Positions 53,273-63,028 of a stretch of 64,000 nt of DNA are shown in pieces (the first letter of the stretch is position 1; the number at the start of each line of letters is the position of its first letter). This DNA comes from Dyella acidiphila (GTDB lineage Bacteria > Pseudomonadota > Gammaproteobacteria > Xanthomonadales > Rhodanobacteraceae). Under the pieces are notes generated by a model, which saw only the letters and a program-made list of their open reading frames with translations, made no database searches and was not told the origin of the DNA. The stretch covers positions 186,001-250,000 of the forward strand of contig NZ_JACZZA010000006.1 of NCBI RefSeq assembly GCF_014863405.1. The letters are read 5' to 3'. The translations under genes were made by a program, and so were the position numbers.

Positions 53273-55996
53273 ATGAGCATCAACCTCAAGACCTTGATCG
53301 GCAAACTGGACGATACCTGCCGCCGCGCCGCCGAGCGCGCCGCCAACCTGTGCATGGCGCGCGGGCATTACGAGGTGGATCTGGAACACCTGTTTCTGGC
53401 CCTGATCGAACAGCCGCAGAGCGATTTCTGCGTGATCGCCCGCTATTCCGGCGTAAGCCTGGAACAACTGGAGCGCGATCTCACCGATGAAATCAGCGAT
53501 TTCCGTAACGGCAATGCGCGCACGCCGGTGTTTTCGCCGCATATCCCGGCGCTGTTCGAAAACGCGTGGCTGATTGCGTCGCTCGATGCGCACACCACGC
53601 GCATCCGCAGCGGCCATCTGCTGCTGGCGTTGCTGACCCAGCCGGAGTTGTCGCAGCTGGCCCAGCGCGGTTCCACCTTGTTCGGCCGCTTCAAGCTGGA
53701 CGACATCAAGCACCAGTTCAACAAGATCACCCAGGGTTCCGGCGAAGCCGGCGAAAGCGTGGCCTTTGCCGATGCACCGGTAGCTGGCGAGGAGGGCGAC
53801 GCGTCCGCGCACAAGGCGCCGGAACCGAACGCGCTCGGCAAGACACCTGCGCTGGATCAGTTCACCACCAACCTCACCCAGCGCGCACGCGATGGCAAGC
53901 TCGACCCGGTGATCGGCCGCGATACCGAGATCCGCCAGGCGATCGACATCCTGATGCGCCGCCGCCAGAACAATCCCATCCTTACCGGCGAAGCCGGCGT
54001 GGGTAAAACGGCGGTAGTGGAAGGTCTGGCGCTGAAGATTGCCGACGGCGATGTGCCGCCGCCGCTGCAAGGAGTGGAGCTGCACACGCTGGACATGGGC
54101 CTGCTGCAGGCGGGCGCCAGCGTTAAAGGCGAATTCGAGAACCGTCTGAAGAACGTGATCGACGAGGTCAAGAAATCGCCCAAGCCGATCATCCTGTTTA
54201 TCGATGAGGCGCACACCATGATCGGCGCCGGCGGTTCGGCCGGTCAGAACGACGCGGCCAACCTGCTCAAGCCGGCGCTGGCGCGCGGCGAGCTGCGCAC
54301 GATTGCCGCCACCACCTGGGGCGAATACAAAAAGTACTTCGAGAAAGATGCCGCGCTGGCACGCCGCTTCCAAGTGATCAAGGTGGAAGAGCCCAGCGAG
54401 GAGCTGGCCGCGGCGATGCTGCGCGGCATGGTGCCGCTGATGGAAAAGCACTTCAATGTACGCATTCTCGACGAAGCGGTGACCGAAGCCTGTCGCCTGT
54501 CGCATCGCTATATCAGTGGGCGCCAGCTGCCGGACAAGGGCGTAAGCGTGCTCGACACGGCCTGCGCGCGCGTGGCGCTGGGGCAGACCGCCACGCCGGC
54601 CCTGATCGACGATGCGCGCAAGCGCTTGCTGCGCCTATCCGCAGAAATCCATGCGCTGGAGCGCGAAGTGGCCGCCGGGCACAGCCACGATGCACGGCTT
54701 GCCGCCTTGCGCCTGCAGAAAGAAGAAACCGAGCTCGCCCTCAAGGCCGGCGAACAGCGCTGGGACGCCGAGCGCCAGGTGGTGGAGAAGATCAAGTCGC
54801 TGCGCAGCGAACTGGAAAGTGCGCCGCCTGCACCGGCTGCTGGCACGGATGATGCCGCCGCATCCAAGAAGAAAAAGAGCGATGCCAAAGCAGGCGATAC
54901 GCACCCGGGCAAGCAGCAACTGCAAAAACTGTATGACGAGCTCGCCGCCCTGCAGGGCGATGCACCGTTGATCCCGATCCAGGTCGACGGCACCGTGGTG
55001 GCGGAAATCGTCGCCGCCTGGACCGGCATCCCGCTCGGCAAGATGGTGAAGGACGAGATCCGCACCGTGCGCCAGTTGAAGCCGTCGCTGGAAGAACGCG
55101 TGATCGGCCAGTCGCATGCGCTGGAGGCCATCGCGCAGCGTGTGCGCACCGCACGCGCCAACCTGGAAGATCCCAACAAGCCCAAGGGCGTGTTCCTGTT
55201 CGTCGGCCCCTCCGGCGTGGGCAAGACCGAAACCGCACTGGCGCTGGCCGATATTCTCTACGGCGGCGAACGCAAGCTCATTACCATCAATATGAGCGAG
55301 TACCAGGAAGCACATACCGTTTCCGGCCTCAAGGGTTCGCCGCCCGGCTACGTGGGTTATGGCGAAGGCGGCGTGCTGACCGAGGCGGTGCGCCGCAGTC
55401 CGTATTCGGTGGTGCTGCTGGATGAGGTCGAGAAGGCGCATCCGGATGTACTGGAACTGTTCTTCCAGGTCTTCGACAAGGGTGTGATGGACGATGCCGA
55501 GGGCCGCGAAATCGATTTTCGCAACACCCTGATCATCCTCACCAGCAACGTCGGCTCGCAGGCGATCATGCAGTCCTGCCTCAACAAGCCGGCCGAAGAA
55601 ATTCCGCCCGCGGATGCACTGGCCGAGATGCTGCGCCCGACCCTGTACAAAGCCTTCAAGCCGGCCTTTCTGGGCCGCATGAAGGTGATTCCGTATTACC
55701 CGATCAGCGACGACGTGCTGGAGAAAATCATCCGCCTCAAGCTGGATCGCATCGGCAAGCGCGTGCAGACCAACCATCAGGCGGAGTTCGTCTACGACAC
55801 GCCGCTGGTGGAAGCGGTGCTGGCGCGCTGCACGGAAGTGGATTCCGGGGCGCGCAATGTCGATCACATCTTGAACGGCAGCCTGTTGCCGGAGATTGCC
55901 GACAGCGTGCTGGCGCGCATGGCCGAGGGCGGCGCGATCGAGCGCATCAAGGTGGGCGTGGACAAGCAGGGCGCCTTCAAATACACGGTGAAATAG
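53273..55996 (+). CDS. clpV: T6SS AAA+ ATPase TssH (ClpV)
   Basis: A 907-aa ClpB-type disaggregase that recycles the contracted TssBC sheath. The ClpV-type N-domain (RRAAERAANLCMARGHYEVD) is followed by AAA+ domain 1 with Walker A GEAGVGKT (239-246), a coiled-coil middle domain, and AAA+ domain 2 with Walker A GPSGVGKT (645-652) and Walker B VVLLDEVEKAHP. The middle region carries a low-complexity Ala/Lys insert around 520-545 (PAPAAGTDDAAASKKKKS). All catalytic motifs are intact. Confidence 0.97.
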   Translation: MSINLKTLIGKLDDTCRRAAERAANLCMARGHYEVDLEHLFLALIEQPQSDFCVIARYSGVSLEQLERDLTDEISDFRNGNARTPVFSPHIPALFENAWLIASLDAHTTRIRSGHLLLALLTQPELSQLAQRGSTLFGRFKLDDIKHQFNKITQGSGEAGESVAFADAPVAGEEGDASAHKAPEPNALGKTPALDQFTTNLTQRARDGKLDPVIGRDTEIRQAIDILMRRRQNNPILTGEAGVGKTAVVEGLALKIADGDVPPPLQGVELHTLDMGLLQAGASVKGEFENRLKNVIDEVKKSPKPIILFIDEAHTMIGAGGSAGQNDAANLLKPALARGELRTIAATTWGEYKKYFEKDAALARRFQVIKVEEPSEELAAAMLRGMVPLMEKHFNVRILDEAVTEACRLSHRYISGRQLPDKGVSVLDTACARVALGQTATPALIDDARKRLLRLSAEIHALEREVAAGHSHDARLAALRLQKEETELALKAGEQRWDAERQVVEKIKSLRSELESAPPAPAAGTDDAAASKKKKSDAKAGDTHPGKQQLQKLYDELAALQGDAPLIPIQVDGTVVAEIVAAWTGIPLGKMVKDEIRTVRQLKPSLEERVIGQSHALEAIAQRVRTARANLEDPNKPKGVFLFVGPSGVGKTETALALADILYGGERKLITINMSEYQEAHTVSGLKGSPPGYVGYGEGGVLTEAVRRSPYSVVLLDEVEKAHPDVLELFFQVFDKGVMDDAEGREIDFRNTLIILTSNVGSQAIMQSCLNKPAEEIPPADALAEMLRPTLYKAFKPAFLGRMKVIPYYPISDDVLEKIIRLKLDRIGKRVQTNHQAEFVYDTPLVEAVLARCTEVDSGARNVDHILNGSLLPEIADSVLARMAEGGAIERIKVGVDKQGAFKYTVK

Positions 55997-56040
55997 CTAC
56001 AGCGACGGACCCGCGACAGACCGATTATTCATCAACCGCA

Positions 56041-56058
56041 CCGGCCCGATAGGGCCGG
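56041..56058 (+). other. Stem-loop between tssH and vgrG2
   Basis: A perfect 7-bp stem CCGGCCC / GGGCCGG with a GATA tetraloop, 44 nt after the clpV stop. It is another junction hairpin without a T-tract in this operon. Confidence 0.5.
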
Positions 56059-56078
56059 CCAGGCAGGAAGCGAAGCAC

Positions 56079-58811
56079 ATGGCAGCGATGGACATTCTGC
56101 AAACTCTGTGGGGCGCGGCACAGCAGACCGACCGCCTGCTGCGCTTGAGCACGCCTTTGGGCGCCGACGTGTTGCTGGCCGAAAATGTCGACGGCTGGGA
56201 AGCGGTCGACCACGGCGGCTTCCGCTTCGAGCTACATGCCTTGTCGGCCAATGCCAGCCTGTCGCTGGATCCGCTGCTAGGCGCGCCGGTATTGCTGGAA
56301 CTGCTCACCGCCGATTCGCGTACCGACCTGCGTCCCTTCCACGGCTACGTCACGCATGCGGAGCGGGTGGGCAGCAATGCCGGCATGGCGCGCTACTGCC
56401 TCACCATCGAGCCGTGGCTGTCACTGCTGAAGCAGCGCAAGGACAGCTTCGCCTTCCGCGACCTCACGGTGATCGAGATCGTCGAGCAGATCTTCGGCTA
56501 TTACGCCCAGGGCGGCATCGTGCCGGCATGGCAATGGCAGCTCGCCGATCGCTCGATCTACAGCAAGCGCAGCCTTACCAGCCAGTATCAGGAAAGCGAT
56601 TACGACTTCGTCACGCGCCTGCTTGCCGAAGAAGGCATCTTCTACTGGTTCGAACACAGCGGCGACACCAGCTCACCCGGCCTGGGCAAGCACACCATGC
56701 TGCTGGCCGACAGCAATACCGCCTTTCAGGCCGGCTCCGCCACCGCCGTGCGCTTTCATCGCGCCGACGGCACCGAGACCACCGATACCATCCAAGTGTG
56801 GACGCCCACGCGCCGCTGGCAGACCGGACAGATCTCGCGCGCGAGCTGGGATTACCGCACGCTGTCCAATCGTCCCAGCGGTGCCCAGGCCGCGGCGCCG
56901 GCGGTCAACGCCGTGGATGACGACACTGCCGGCCCCTATGCCTATGCCAACAGCGACGAAGGCCAGCGCCGCGCGCAGCAGCATCTGGATGCGCGGCATG
57001 TGTCCTCGCTGCTGATCGAAGGCGAGGGCACCGTGCGCCGCCTGGCGCCGGGGCACTGTTTTCAGCTGGTAGAGCATCCCACCCAGGACAACCAGCCACT
57101 GGTATGCCTGCGCGTGCAGCATGAAGCACGCAACAACCTCGGCGCGGATGTGCGCGGTGCGATCGAGCACACGCTCGGCGATGTGTTTGCCGTATTGCCG
57201 AGCGCGGCGGCCTCCGCCAATTCTTCGACGAGCCAGAACGACAAGCCCGACCTGTATCGCAATACCTTCATAGCCACCTCCGCCAGTCGCAGCTATCGCC
57301 CGCATACCGACGACGGCCACGGCCTGCGCCGCCATCCGGCCCCGACCGTGACCGGTGCGCAAAGCGCCGTGGTGGTAGGCGATGGCGAGCCCATCCACAC
57401 CGACCGCGACCATCGCGTCAAAGTGCAGCAGCACTGGCAGCGCGGCGAAAACGGTGCCAGCGGACTTTCGCATCCGCGCGATCCCAACGCGCCGGCCGAT
57501 GGCAGCGCCGGTACCTGGGCGCGGGTCGGCTCCATTTTTGCGGGCGGCAACTGGGGCGGCGTATCGCCGCCGCGCGTAGGGCAGGAGGTATGGCTCAATT
57601 ATCTGGAAGGCGATATCGACCGCCCCGTGGTCGTTGCCACGCTGTACAACGGACAGGGCAACCAGGACGCCGCCAATAACCAGATCGCAGGCGGTGCGGC
57701 CGGTGCTACCGGCAATGCCGCGGCCTGGTTCACCGGCAACGATCACGCCGGCGTGCTTAGCGGCATCAAGAGCCAGGATCTCTCCACCAGCACCAGCGGC
57801 AGTGGCGGCTACCGCCAGTTGCGCTTTGACGACACGCCCGGGCAAAGCCACGCGCAACTTGCCACCACCGACGACGAAACCGCGCTTACGCTCGGCCACA
57901 TCAAGCAACTCAGCGACAACGAACGCCAGGCCGACCTCGGTTATGGCGCCAGCCTGGCCACGCTTACCCAGGGCGCACTGCGCGGCGGTTCGGGTCTGCT
58001 GCTGACCAGCGCGCCCGGCGGCGCGCAGATGGATGTCGGCGCAACTCAGTCCCTGCTCGGTCAAAGCCAGCAAACGGTGCAGGGGCTGACAGAGGTTGCG
58101 CAGAAGCAACAGGCCGGCCTGCCGAATGAGCCATCGCCCGAACAAGTCAACGCCGTCGCTTCGTTGACCGATACCAGCCAGCATCTGTCTGCTACGCGCC
58201 AGGGCAATGCCGCTGCCAATGGCATCGGCGGCGGTGAAGGCGCTGCCATCGGCTGGAGCGCGCCGCTGGTAACCGCACATGGCCAGGACGGACTCGCGCT
58301 GCTCACGCCGCAGCATCATGTGTGGGTCAGCGGCACCGATACCGTGTTCAGCGCCGGCCAGGACATCAACCTCGCCACGCAAGGCAAGGCCAGTGTGGTG
58401 GCGGCCAAGGGCATCGCGCTCTACACACAAGGCAGCCAGCCGGCCGCCGGCCGCCCGGTTACCACGCAAGGCATTGCCCTGCATGCCGCCAGCGGCAGCG
58501 TCAGCGTGCAGGCGCAAAACGACCAGGCGCAGTTTGCCGCGCAGAAGTCGGTCAGCGTAACCAGCGCACAGGGCAGCATCACTACCCAGGGCAACAGCCA
58601 TGTGCTGCTTACGGCAGCGGGGGCATACCTGAAGCTGCAGGGCAGCAATATCGAAATCGGTTCGCCGGGTGATGCGGAGTTTCATGCGGGGTCGAAAGAA
58701 CTGACTGGGCCGCAAGGTGCGAGCGGGCAGGGAACATCCAACCAACCGGCCTTGAAAGATTGCCCGAAGCAGACCTCGTCCGCCGCTGCGGCCGGCGCCG
58801 CCGTGGTCTAG
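56079..58811 (+). CDS. vgrG: VgrG spike protein 2 with DUF2345
   Basis: A 910-aa second TssI. The gp27-like region contains FELHALSANASLSLDPLLGA and FHGYVTHAER; the gp5 OB-fold contains RVGQEVWLNYLEGDIDRPVV. DUF2345 makes up most of the C-terminal third. After DUF2345 only a short Ser/Ala/Pro tail remains, with no transthyretin-like domain, so cargo loading likely depends on the DUF4123 adaptor encoded 10 nt downstream. It shares the overall plan of VgrG1 but differs in its tail, matching two delivery routes. Confidence 0.95.
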   Translation: MAAMDILQTLWGAAQQTDRLLRLSTPLGADVLLAENVDGWEAVDHGGFRFELHALSANASLSLDPLLGAPVLLELLTADSRTDLRPFHGYVTHAERVGSNAGMARYCLTIEPWLSLLKQRKDSFAFRDLTVIEIVEQIFGYYAQGGIVPAWQWQLADRSIYSKRSLTSQYQESDYDFVTRLLAEEGIFYWFEHSGDTSSPGLGKHTMLLADSNTAFQAGSATAVRFHRADGTETTDTIQVWTPTRRWQTGQISRASWDYRTLSNRPSGAQAAAPAVNAVDDDTAGPYAYANSDEGQRRAQQHLDARHVSSLLIEGEGTVRRLAPGHCFQLVEHPTQDNQPLVCLRVQHEARNNLGADVRGAIEHTLGDVFAVLPSAAASANSSTSQNDKPDLYRNTFIATSASRSYRPHTDDGHGLRRHPAPTVTGAQSAVVVGDGEPIHTDRDHRVKVQQHWQRGENGASGLSHPRDPNAPADGSAGTWARVGSIFAGGNWGGVSPPRVGQEVWLNYLEGDIDRPVVVATLYNGQGNQDAANNQIAGGAAGATGNAAAWFTGNDHAGVLSGIKSQDLSTSTSGSGGYRQLRFDDTPGQSHAQLATTDDETALTLGHIKQLSDNERQADLGYGASLATLTQGALRGGSGLLLTSAPGGAQMDVGATQSLLGQSQQTVQGLTEVAQKQQAGLPNEPSPEQVNAVASLTDTSQHLSATRQGNAAANGIGGGEGAAIGWSAPLVTAHGQDGLALLTPQHHVWVSGTDTVFSAGQDINLATQGKASVVAAKGIALYTQGSQPAAGRPVTTQGIALHAASGSVSVQAQNDQAQFAAQKSVSVTSAQGSITTQGNSHVLLTAAGAYLKLQGSNIEIGSPGDAEFHAGSKELTGPQGASGQGTSNQPALKDCPKQTSSAAAAGAAVV

Positions 58812-58821
58812 GAGCGCAGCG

Positions 58822-59781
58822 ATGTTCGATCCCGCCAACCGCATGCAGCAGCAACTGGCCGAATCGCTCCTGACCGGCGAGTCGCGGCAAGCATATCTGC
58901 TGCTGGACCCCATGCTTGCCGATCTGCTCGAAAACCTACGGCCCGAGCACAGTGAATGCCAGGTTTTTACTATTCCGCTCGGCCGCGATGACATTCCCGA
59001 AGAGCGCTATCCACGCCTGGTCAAGTTGCACCCGCATGCTGTAGAGGTGGTGCACGCAAGTCTCGAGCTTGCCCTGGCCGAACAGGCTGTGCCGGATGTA
59101 GAGCGCGATCTTGGCTTTGGCATCGGTGGCTGGCTTACAAGTGATATGGAGCCGGAAGTGCTGGTGAGGCACCTCTCGGCCTGCATGCGCCAGATGCAAC
59201 CTGGCTCTAGCGCAACCAGATACGTGCGTTGGGCCGATCGCCGCGTGTTCGAATGGATGTGGATGGCGCTTGACGCCGACAACCGTGCCAGGCTGCTTGG
59301 ACCGATCATGTCCTGGTGGACGCTCGATCGTTGCGGCAAGCTGGTAGATCACAACGTGGAGTTGTCGACTTACCGCAGCTTCCCGCTCGTGCGTTTCAGC
59401 CTGCAGGCCTCGCACTGGGCAGACGCGGCGTTCTGCGAGCTCGTGCAGGCGGTATTGCGCGGTTGGCGCCAATTCGCGCCGCAACTGCCGCCGGATTATT
59501 TGTCGAAGGCGGCGCAGGCAGCGAAAGGCGCGCGTAATCTAGGACTTGTCGATATCCCCGAGATCGTGCTGGTCAGCGCGTATGCGCTGCAGATCCACCC
59601 GCGCTTGGCTGAGCACCCGCGCGTGCGCGAGCTGGTGCGCCAAAGTCGCGAACAATCGCGGCCGTTGATGGATGTATTGGCCGAAGTCCCCGATCCGCAG
59701 GGATGGAACGCCATTCGCGACGAGCTGGATGGTGCCGGCCATACCGGAGACAGCATCTACAGGAGTAGCAGGCATGGCTGA
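58822..59781 (+). CDS. DUF4123 effector adaptor/chaperone (Tap/TEC family)
   Basis: A 319-aa adaptor. The N-terminal DUF4123 fold is visible as QAYLLLDPMLADLLENL, then GFGIGGWLTS and RYVRWADRRVFEWMW (the family FRxxDPRV-like element). DUF4123 proteins load effectors onto a partner VgrG and are not secreted. Its place between vgrG2 and a VasX-like effector predicts exactly that role. It overlaps the effector start by 8 nt, which supports coupled production of adaptor and toxin. Confidence 0.88.
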   Translation: MFDPANRMQQQLAESLLTGESRQAYLLLDPMLADLLENLRPEHSECQVFTIPLGRDDIPEERYPRLVKLHPHAVEVVHASLELALAEQAVPDVERDLGFGIGGWLTSDMEPEVLVRHLSACMRQMQPGSSATRYVRWADRRVFEWMWMALDADNRARLLGPIMSWWTLDRCGKLVDHNVELSTYRSFPLVRFSLQASHWADAAFCELVQAVLRGWRQFAPQLPPDYLSKAAQAAKGARNLGLVDIPEIVLVSAYALQIHPRLAEHPRVRELVRQSREQSRPLMDVLAEVPDPQGWNAIRDELDGAGHTGDSIYRSSRHG

Positions 59782-62700
59782 TGGACAAGGTTATTCGGGC
59801 AATGCGCAGGCCGCGGCAGCGACCAGCCCCTCATGCACGCCGGGCAAATGCGCAGCGTGCGAAAAAGCCGGCTTGCCCGTCTTGCTGGTACGGCCGGGTG
59901 CAGCCGACAACCAATACGCCAAGACGCAGCAGACCGTTATTGCGCCTTTACTGAAAAAGGTCGCCACGCCCTCGCTGGCGCAATCGGGTTACGTAATGCG
60001 CACCCTGCGCGACGGTTACGTATATGCCTACTATCAGCATCCGCCGACCGCGCAGATCAAAGCGCAAAAGGGCTGGCAGGTTTTTCGCGTCAGCACGGGT
60101 GGCTATCTGCAGCCTTATTCCATTGCCGGCCTGCCTGTCCCGGGAAGCAAGCAGGACGTGGAGTTCGCCTGCAAGCGGGCCGATGGCTATGCCAATGCCA
60201 TGGTCTTCGTTATTCCCAATGCCAAGCAGGCAGGCAAGGTGTGGGTCGGCTTCAGCGATAACCCGTGGAGCGACAAGGTTCGCGACAATTACGCTGCCAG
60301 CGAAAGCTTGCGCGACCAGCGCATGGCCTGCATCGATGCACCCGGCGCCAAATGCGACCATTCGCTGCCGTTGAACGAGAAAAACATCGGCACGGCGATT
60401 GCGGACTTCGATGCGAAGCATGCCGCCCAGGCTTTCAAGGGAAACCCTTACCCGCCACTGGCCAAGCGCAACGAATCGCCACGCAATATCGTGGCGGCCG
60501 CGGCGTCAATCGCCAAGGCTGGCAAGCAATTTACGCCCGAGCAGTCCTTGATCGTCAGCGTGCCCGACCCGGTCGGCGTCACCACCGAATTGGCACAGCG
60601 TCGCCTTACTCTATGCAATAGCGCAGGCGAGTGGTTGGCCGCCCAGAAGGATACCAAGGGCAAGCCGGATGGCGCGTGGAAGCTGCAGTCCGCGCTAACC
60701 ATCCAAGGCTTGCTGAAGATCGCCGACCAGCAAGGCGTCGTGCGCAATCAGGCCAACGCCAAGCAGGCCTCGCTCAATGGTAAGCCGATCAGCGCGGACC
60801 AGTTTGCCGCGCAGCAAAGCGCCGGCAAGTTGCCGCAAGATGCGACCTTCGAGCCGGACGTCGTCGGCTCCATGCCCGATGGTGGCCCTATCTACGATTC
60901 CTCGCATGGCACGATCCGGCTTTCCAGCGCGGCGGAAATCAAATCCGATGTCGATAGCTTCAAGCAGAAAGTGCTTGATCGTCTGAAGGGCGACGGCAAG
61001 GACTACCAGAACTTTCTCAACACCTTCAACCAGAAGGCCAAGAACGACACGGACAGGGTCAAGGCCTTCGATGCCGACTACGGCAAGTGGCTCAACGGCG
61101 ACCGCAAGCTGGTCACCGACCATGATTTCGACGACAGCAACCATGCCGACGGCGTTGCCTACGCCCAGGTGGTCAGCAACGTCACCTTGGGTGGCCCCAA
61201 AAGCGAAGATAGCCTGGCTTGGTTCAAGAACTTTCTTACTAGCGACCCCAAGGACAAGAACAATTTGCTGGTCCGCGCCATGCTTGGCAACCAGCAGAGT
61301 TTCTTCCAATGGATCACCACGAGCGATCAGCACGCCAAGACCAACGACATGGTCAAGACCGTGTTCGACCTCAAGCCGGTGCAGGGTGTGCTAGGCAAGG
61401 GCGAGCCGGTGGCGAAGATCATCGCCTCGGCTTACGCGCATCCCATCATGGCGGTAATCGGCGCCACCATGGCCGGCTTGGCGAGCAAGCAGGAACTGGA
61501 TACCAAGGTTCGCGAAGTCGTCAAGAAGCTCAGCCAGGCCGTGATGGGCAAGACCGAAGACGTACCGGTGGCGCTGGTGAAGGTCACCATGCCGTTCCGC
61601 GAGGCGGTCAAGGCCTGGACCGCCAGCCTCAACGAAGTCAAGCGCGTGACCAAGCAGGCCGACAAGCAGGTCAAGAGCCTGATCCTCGCTGGCGCGATCG
61701 AGTTGAATGTCGCGGGCATGCCCGGCCTGGCCGAAAAGATGGTGGACGTTTACTGCTGGACCAAGGAGACACCCGACAAGGTTGCGGAGGCCGCCAAGGG
61801 CACCAGCGACAAGCTGCGCTATGCCTTGCGGCCGGCCGAAGAAAATTTAAACCAGGCCTGGAAGGCAACCACGAAATTCCTGGACGACGCAGGCGTTACC
61901 AGTTTCTTCCGCAACGCGGGTGCGACCCTGAAAAATGGCGATGCCATGCTTTCGGTCGGTGCCGGCGTATTGCAGCTGGTGGTTATCAATGAAGCCATGG
62001 AGACCTTCAAGACCGGCACGCCCGAAGAGCGCGAAGGTGCCGCCTATAGCTTGGCCAGCGCAGCCCTGGGCGTGGCGACGGCGGCGTTCGAGATTGGCAA
62101 GACCGCAGCCAAGGCCTTGGGGAAGACTGCGGCGAAAGAGTTGTTGGAGCGCGTGGCAGGAAGCTTCAATGCACTGGCGACGGCGATCGACGCGACCTCG
62201 GCCGGCATTGCCGCCTTCCATGAATACCAGGACAGCAATAAAGCTGCATCCACTGCTCACGCCATTCAGGCCATGGCATTCGGCGGTGCGGCCATTATCG
62301 GTGCAGTGACTACCTTCGGTGTCTTCGGAGCCGAAGGCGCTACGGTGTTGGCGGGGCTCTCCCTGACTGGCTGGGGCTTGATCCTGGTGGCGCTCGGCGT
62401 TATCGCCGGCTTCGTGGCGGTGATGCTGCAGGACACGCCCACGCAAAAATGGGCCGCCAAGACCATCTGGGGCTCGGCCAGCGAGGGTTGGGGCAGCCTG
62501 GAGCGCGAGCAGACCGAGATCAACGCGATTTTGATCAACATCAAAGTCACCTTCAATGTCGATATGAACCTGCTTCATGACGCCTACGAGCTTTCGCCAT
62601 TGGGGGCGATTTCGCACCTGACCAGTGCGGCTGGCGATCTGTTTACCGGGAAAATGCCGGGCCAGGATGCGCAGGCTCAATTGACGCACGATGCTTTGCT

Positions 62701-63028
62701 GCATATCGAGCTACCTGAATCCATAGCGGACAAGGTGGGCTGGAGCTATGCCATCTACGGCAAGCAGACCAGTGGAGGGGAGGTGTTGCTTGCGCAGCAT
62801 GGCAAGCGCGTGCCGGTCGCTGCAGTGGATAATCGCGTGAGCGGCACCCAACTGCAGTCCATGAGCGTGAAGCAGCCAGAAAAAAGCGAAAGCACCGCTG
62901 CCAAGGTGACGACCATCGAACAGCGGATTACCTTGGTCGACAGCAGCTTCAGTAGCGCCAGGGCAGAGATCAAGATTTATGATGATCCGCAGGATACCCT
63001 GCCCATTGTCGACGAGAGCTTGCAATGA
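59774..63028 (+). CDS. T6SS effector, VasX/BC8-like pore-forming toxin
   Basis: A 1084-aa effector. The start at ATG 59774 has AGGAG 8 nt upstream. The N-terminus shows the VasX-type opening CTPGKCAACEKAGLPVLLVR and YVMRTLRDGYVYAYY, which marks toxin-VasX N-terminal regions loaded through DUF4123 adaptors. A long mid-region without recognised catalytic motifs follows. Hydrophobic segments occur around residues 550-575, 720-740 and, strongest, 832-889 (two helices including GLSLTGWGLILVALGVIAGF), the arrangement expected of colicin-like pore formers. No nuclease or lipase motif was seen. The C-terminal ~190 residues are soluble. The stop overlaps the next gene by 4 nt. Confidence 0.85.
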   Translation: MADGQGYSGNAQAAAATSPSCTPGKCAACEKAGLPVLLVRPGAADNQYAKTQQTVIAPLLKKVATPSLAQSGYVMRTLRDGYVYAYYQHPPTAQIKAQKGWQVFRVSTGGYLQPYSIAGLPVPGSKQDVEFACKRADGYANAMVFVIPNAKQAGKVWVGFSDNPWSDKVRDNYAASESLRDQRMACIDAPGAKCDHSLPLNEKNIGTAIADFDAKHAAQAFKGNPYPPLAKRNESPRNIVAAAASIAKAGKQFTPEQSLIVSVPDPVGVTTELAQRRLTLCNSAGEWLAAQKDTKGKPDGAWKLQSALTIQGLLKIADQQGVVRNQANAKQASLNGKPISADQFAAQQSAGKLPQDATFEPDVVGSMPDGGPIYDSSHGTIRLSSAAEIKSDVDSFKQKVLDRLKGDGKDYQNFLNTFNQKAKNDTDRVKAFDADYGKWLNGDRKLVTDHDFDDSNHADGVAYAQVVSNVTLGGPKSEDSLAWFKNFLTSDPKDKNNLLVRAMLGNQQSFFQWITTSDQHAKTNDMVKTVFDLKPVQGVLGKGEPVAKIIASAYAHPIMAVIGATMAGLASKQELDTKVREVVKKLSQAVMGKTEDVPVALVKVTMPFREAVKAWTASLNEVKRVTKQADKQVKSLILAGAIELNVAGMPGLAEKMVDVYCWTKETPDKVAEAAKGTSDKLRYALRPAEENLNQAWKATTKFLDDAGVTSFFRNAGATLKNGDAMLSVGAGVLQLVVINEAMETFKTGTPEEREGAAYSLASAALGVATAAFEIGKTAAKALGKTAAKELLERVAGSFNALATAIDATSAGIAAFHEYQDSNKAASTAHAIQAMAFGGAAIIGAVTTFGVFGAEGATVLAGLSLTGWGLILVALGVIAGFVAVMLQDTPTQKWAAKTIWGSASEGWGSLEREQTEINAILINIKVTFNVDMNLLHDAYELSPLGAISHLTSAAGDLFTGKMPGQDAQAQLTHDALLHIELPESIADKVGWSYAIYGKQTSGGEVLLAQHGKRVPVAAVDNRVSGTQLQSMSVKQPEKSESTAAKVTTIEQRITLVDSSFSSARAEIKIYDDPQDTLPIVDESLQ

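Noticed and set aside
52069-53490. A 473-codon plus-strand frame overlapping tssG and the start of clpV
   Set aside because: Arg/Ala-rich out-of-frame translation. tssG in the correct frame has full-length conserved blocks.
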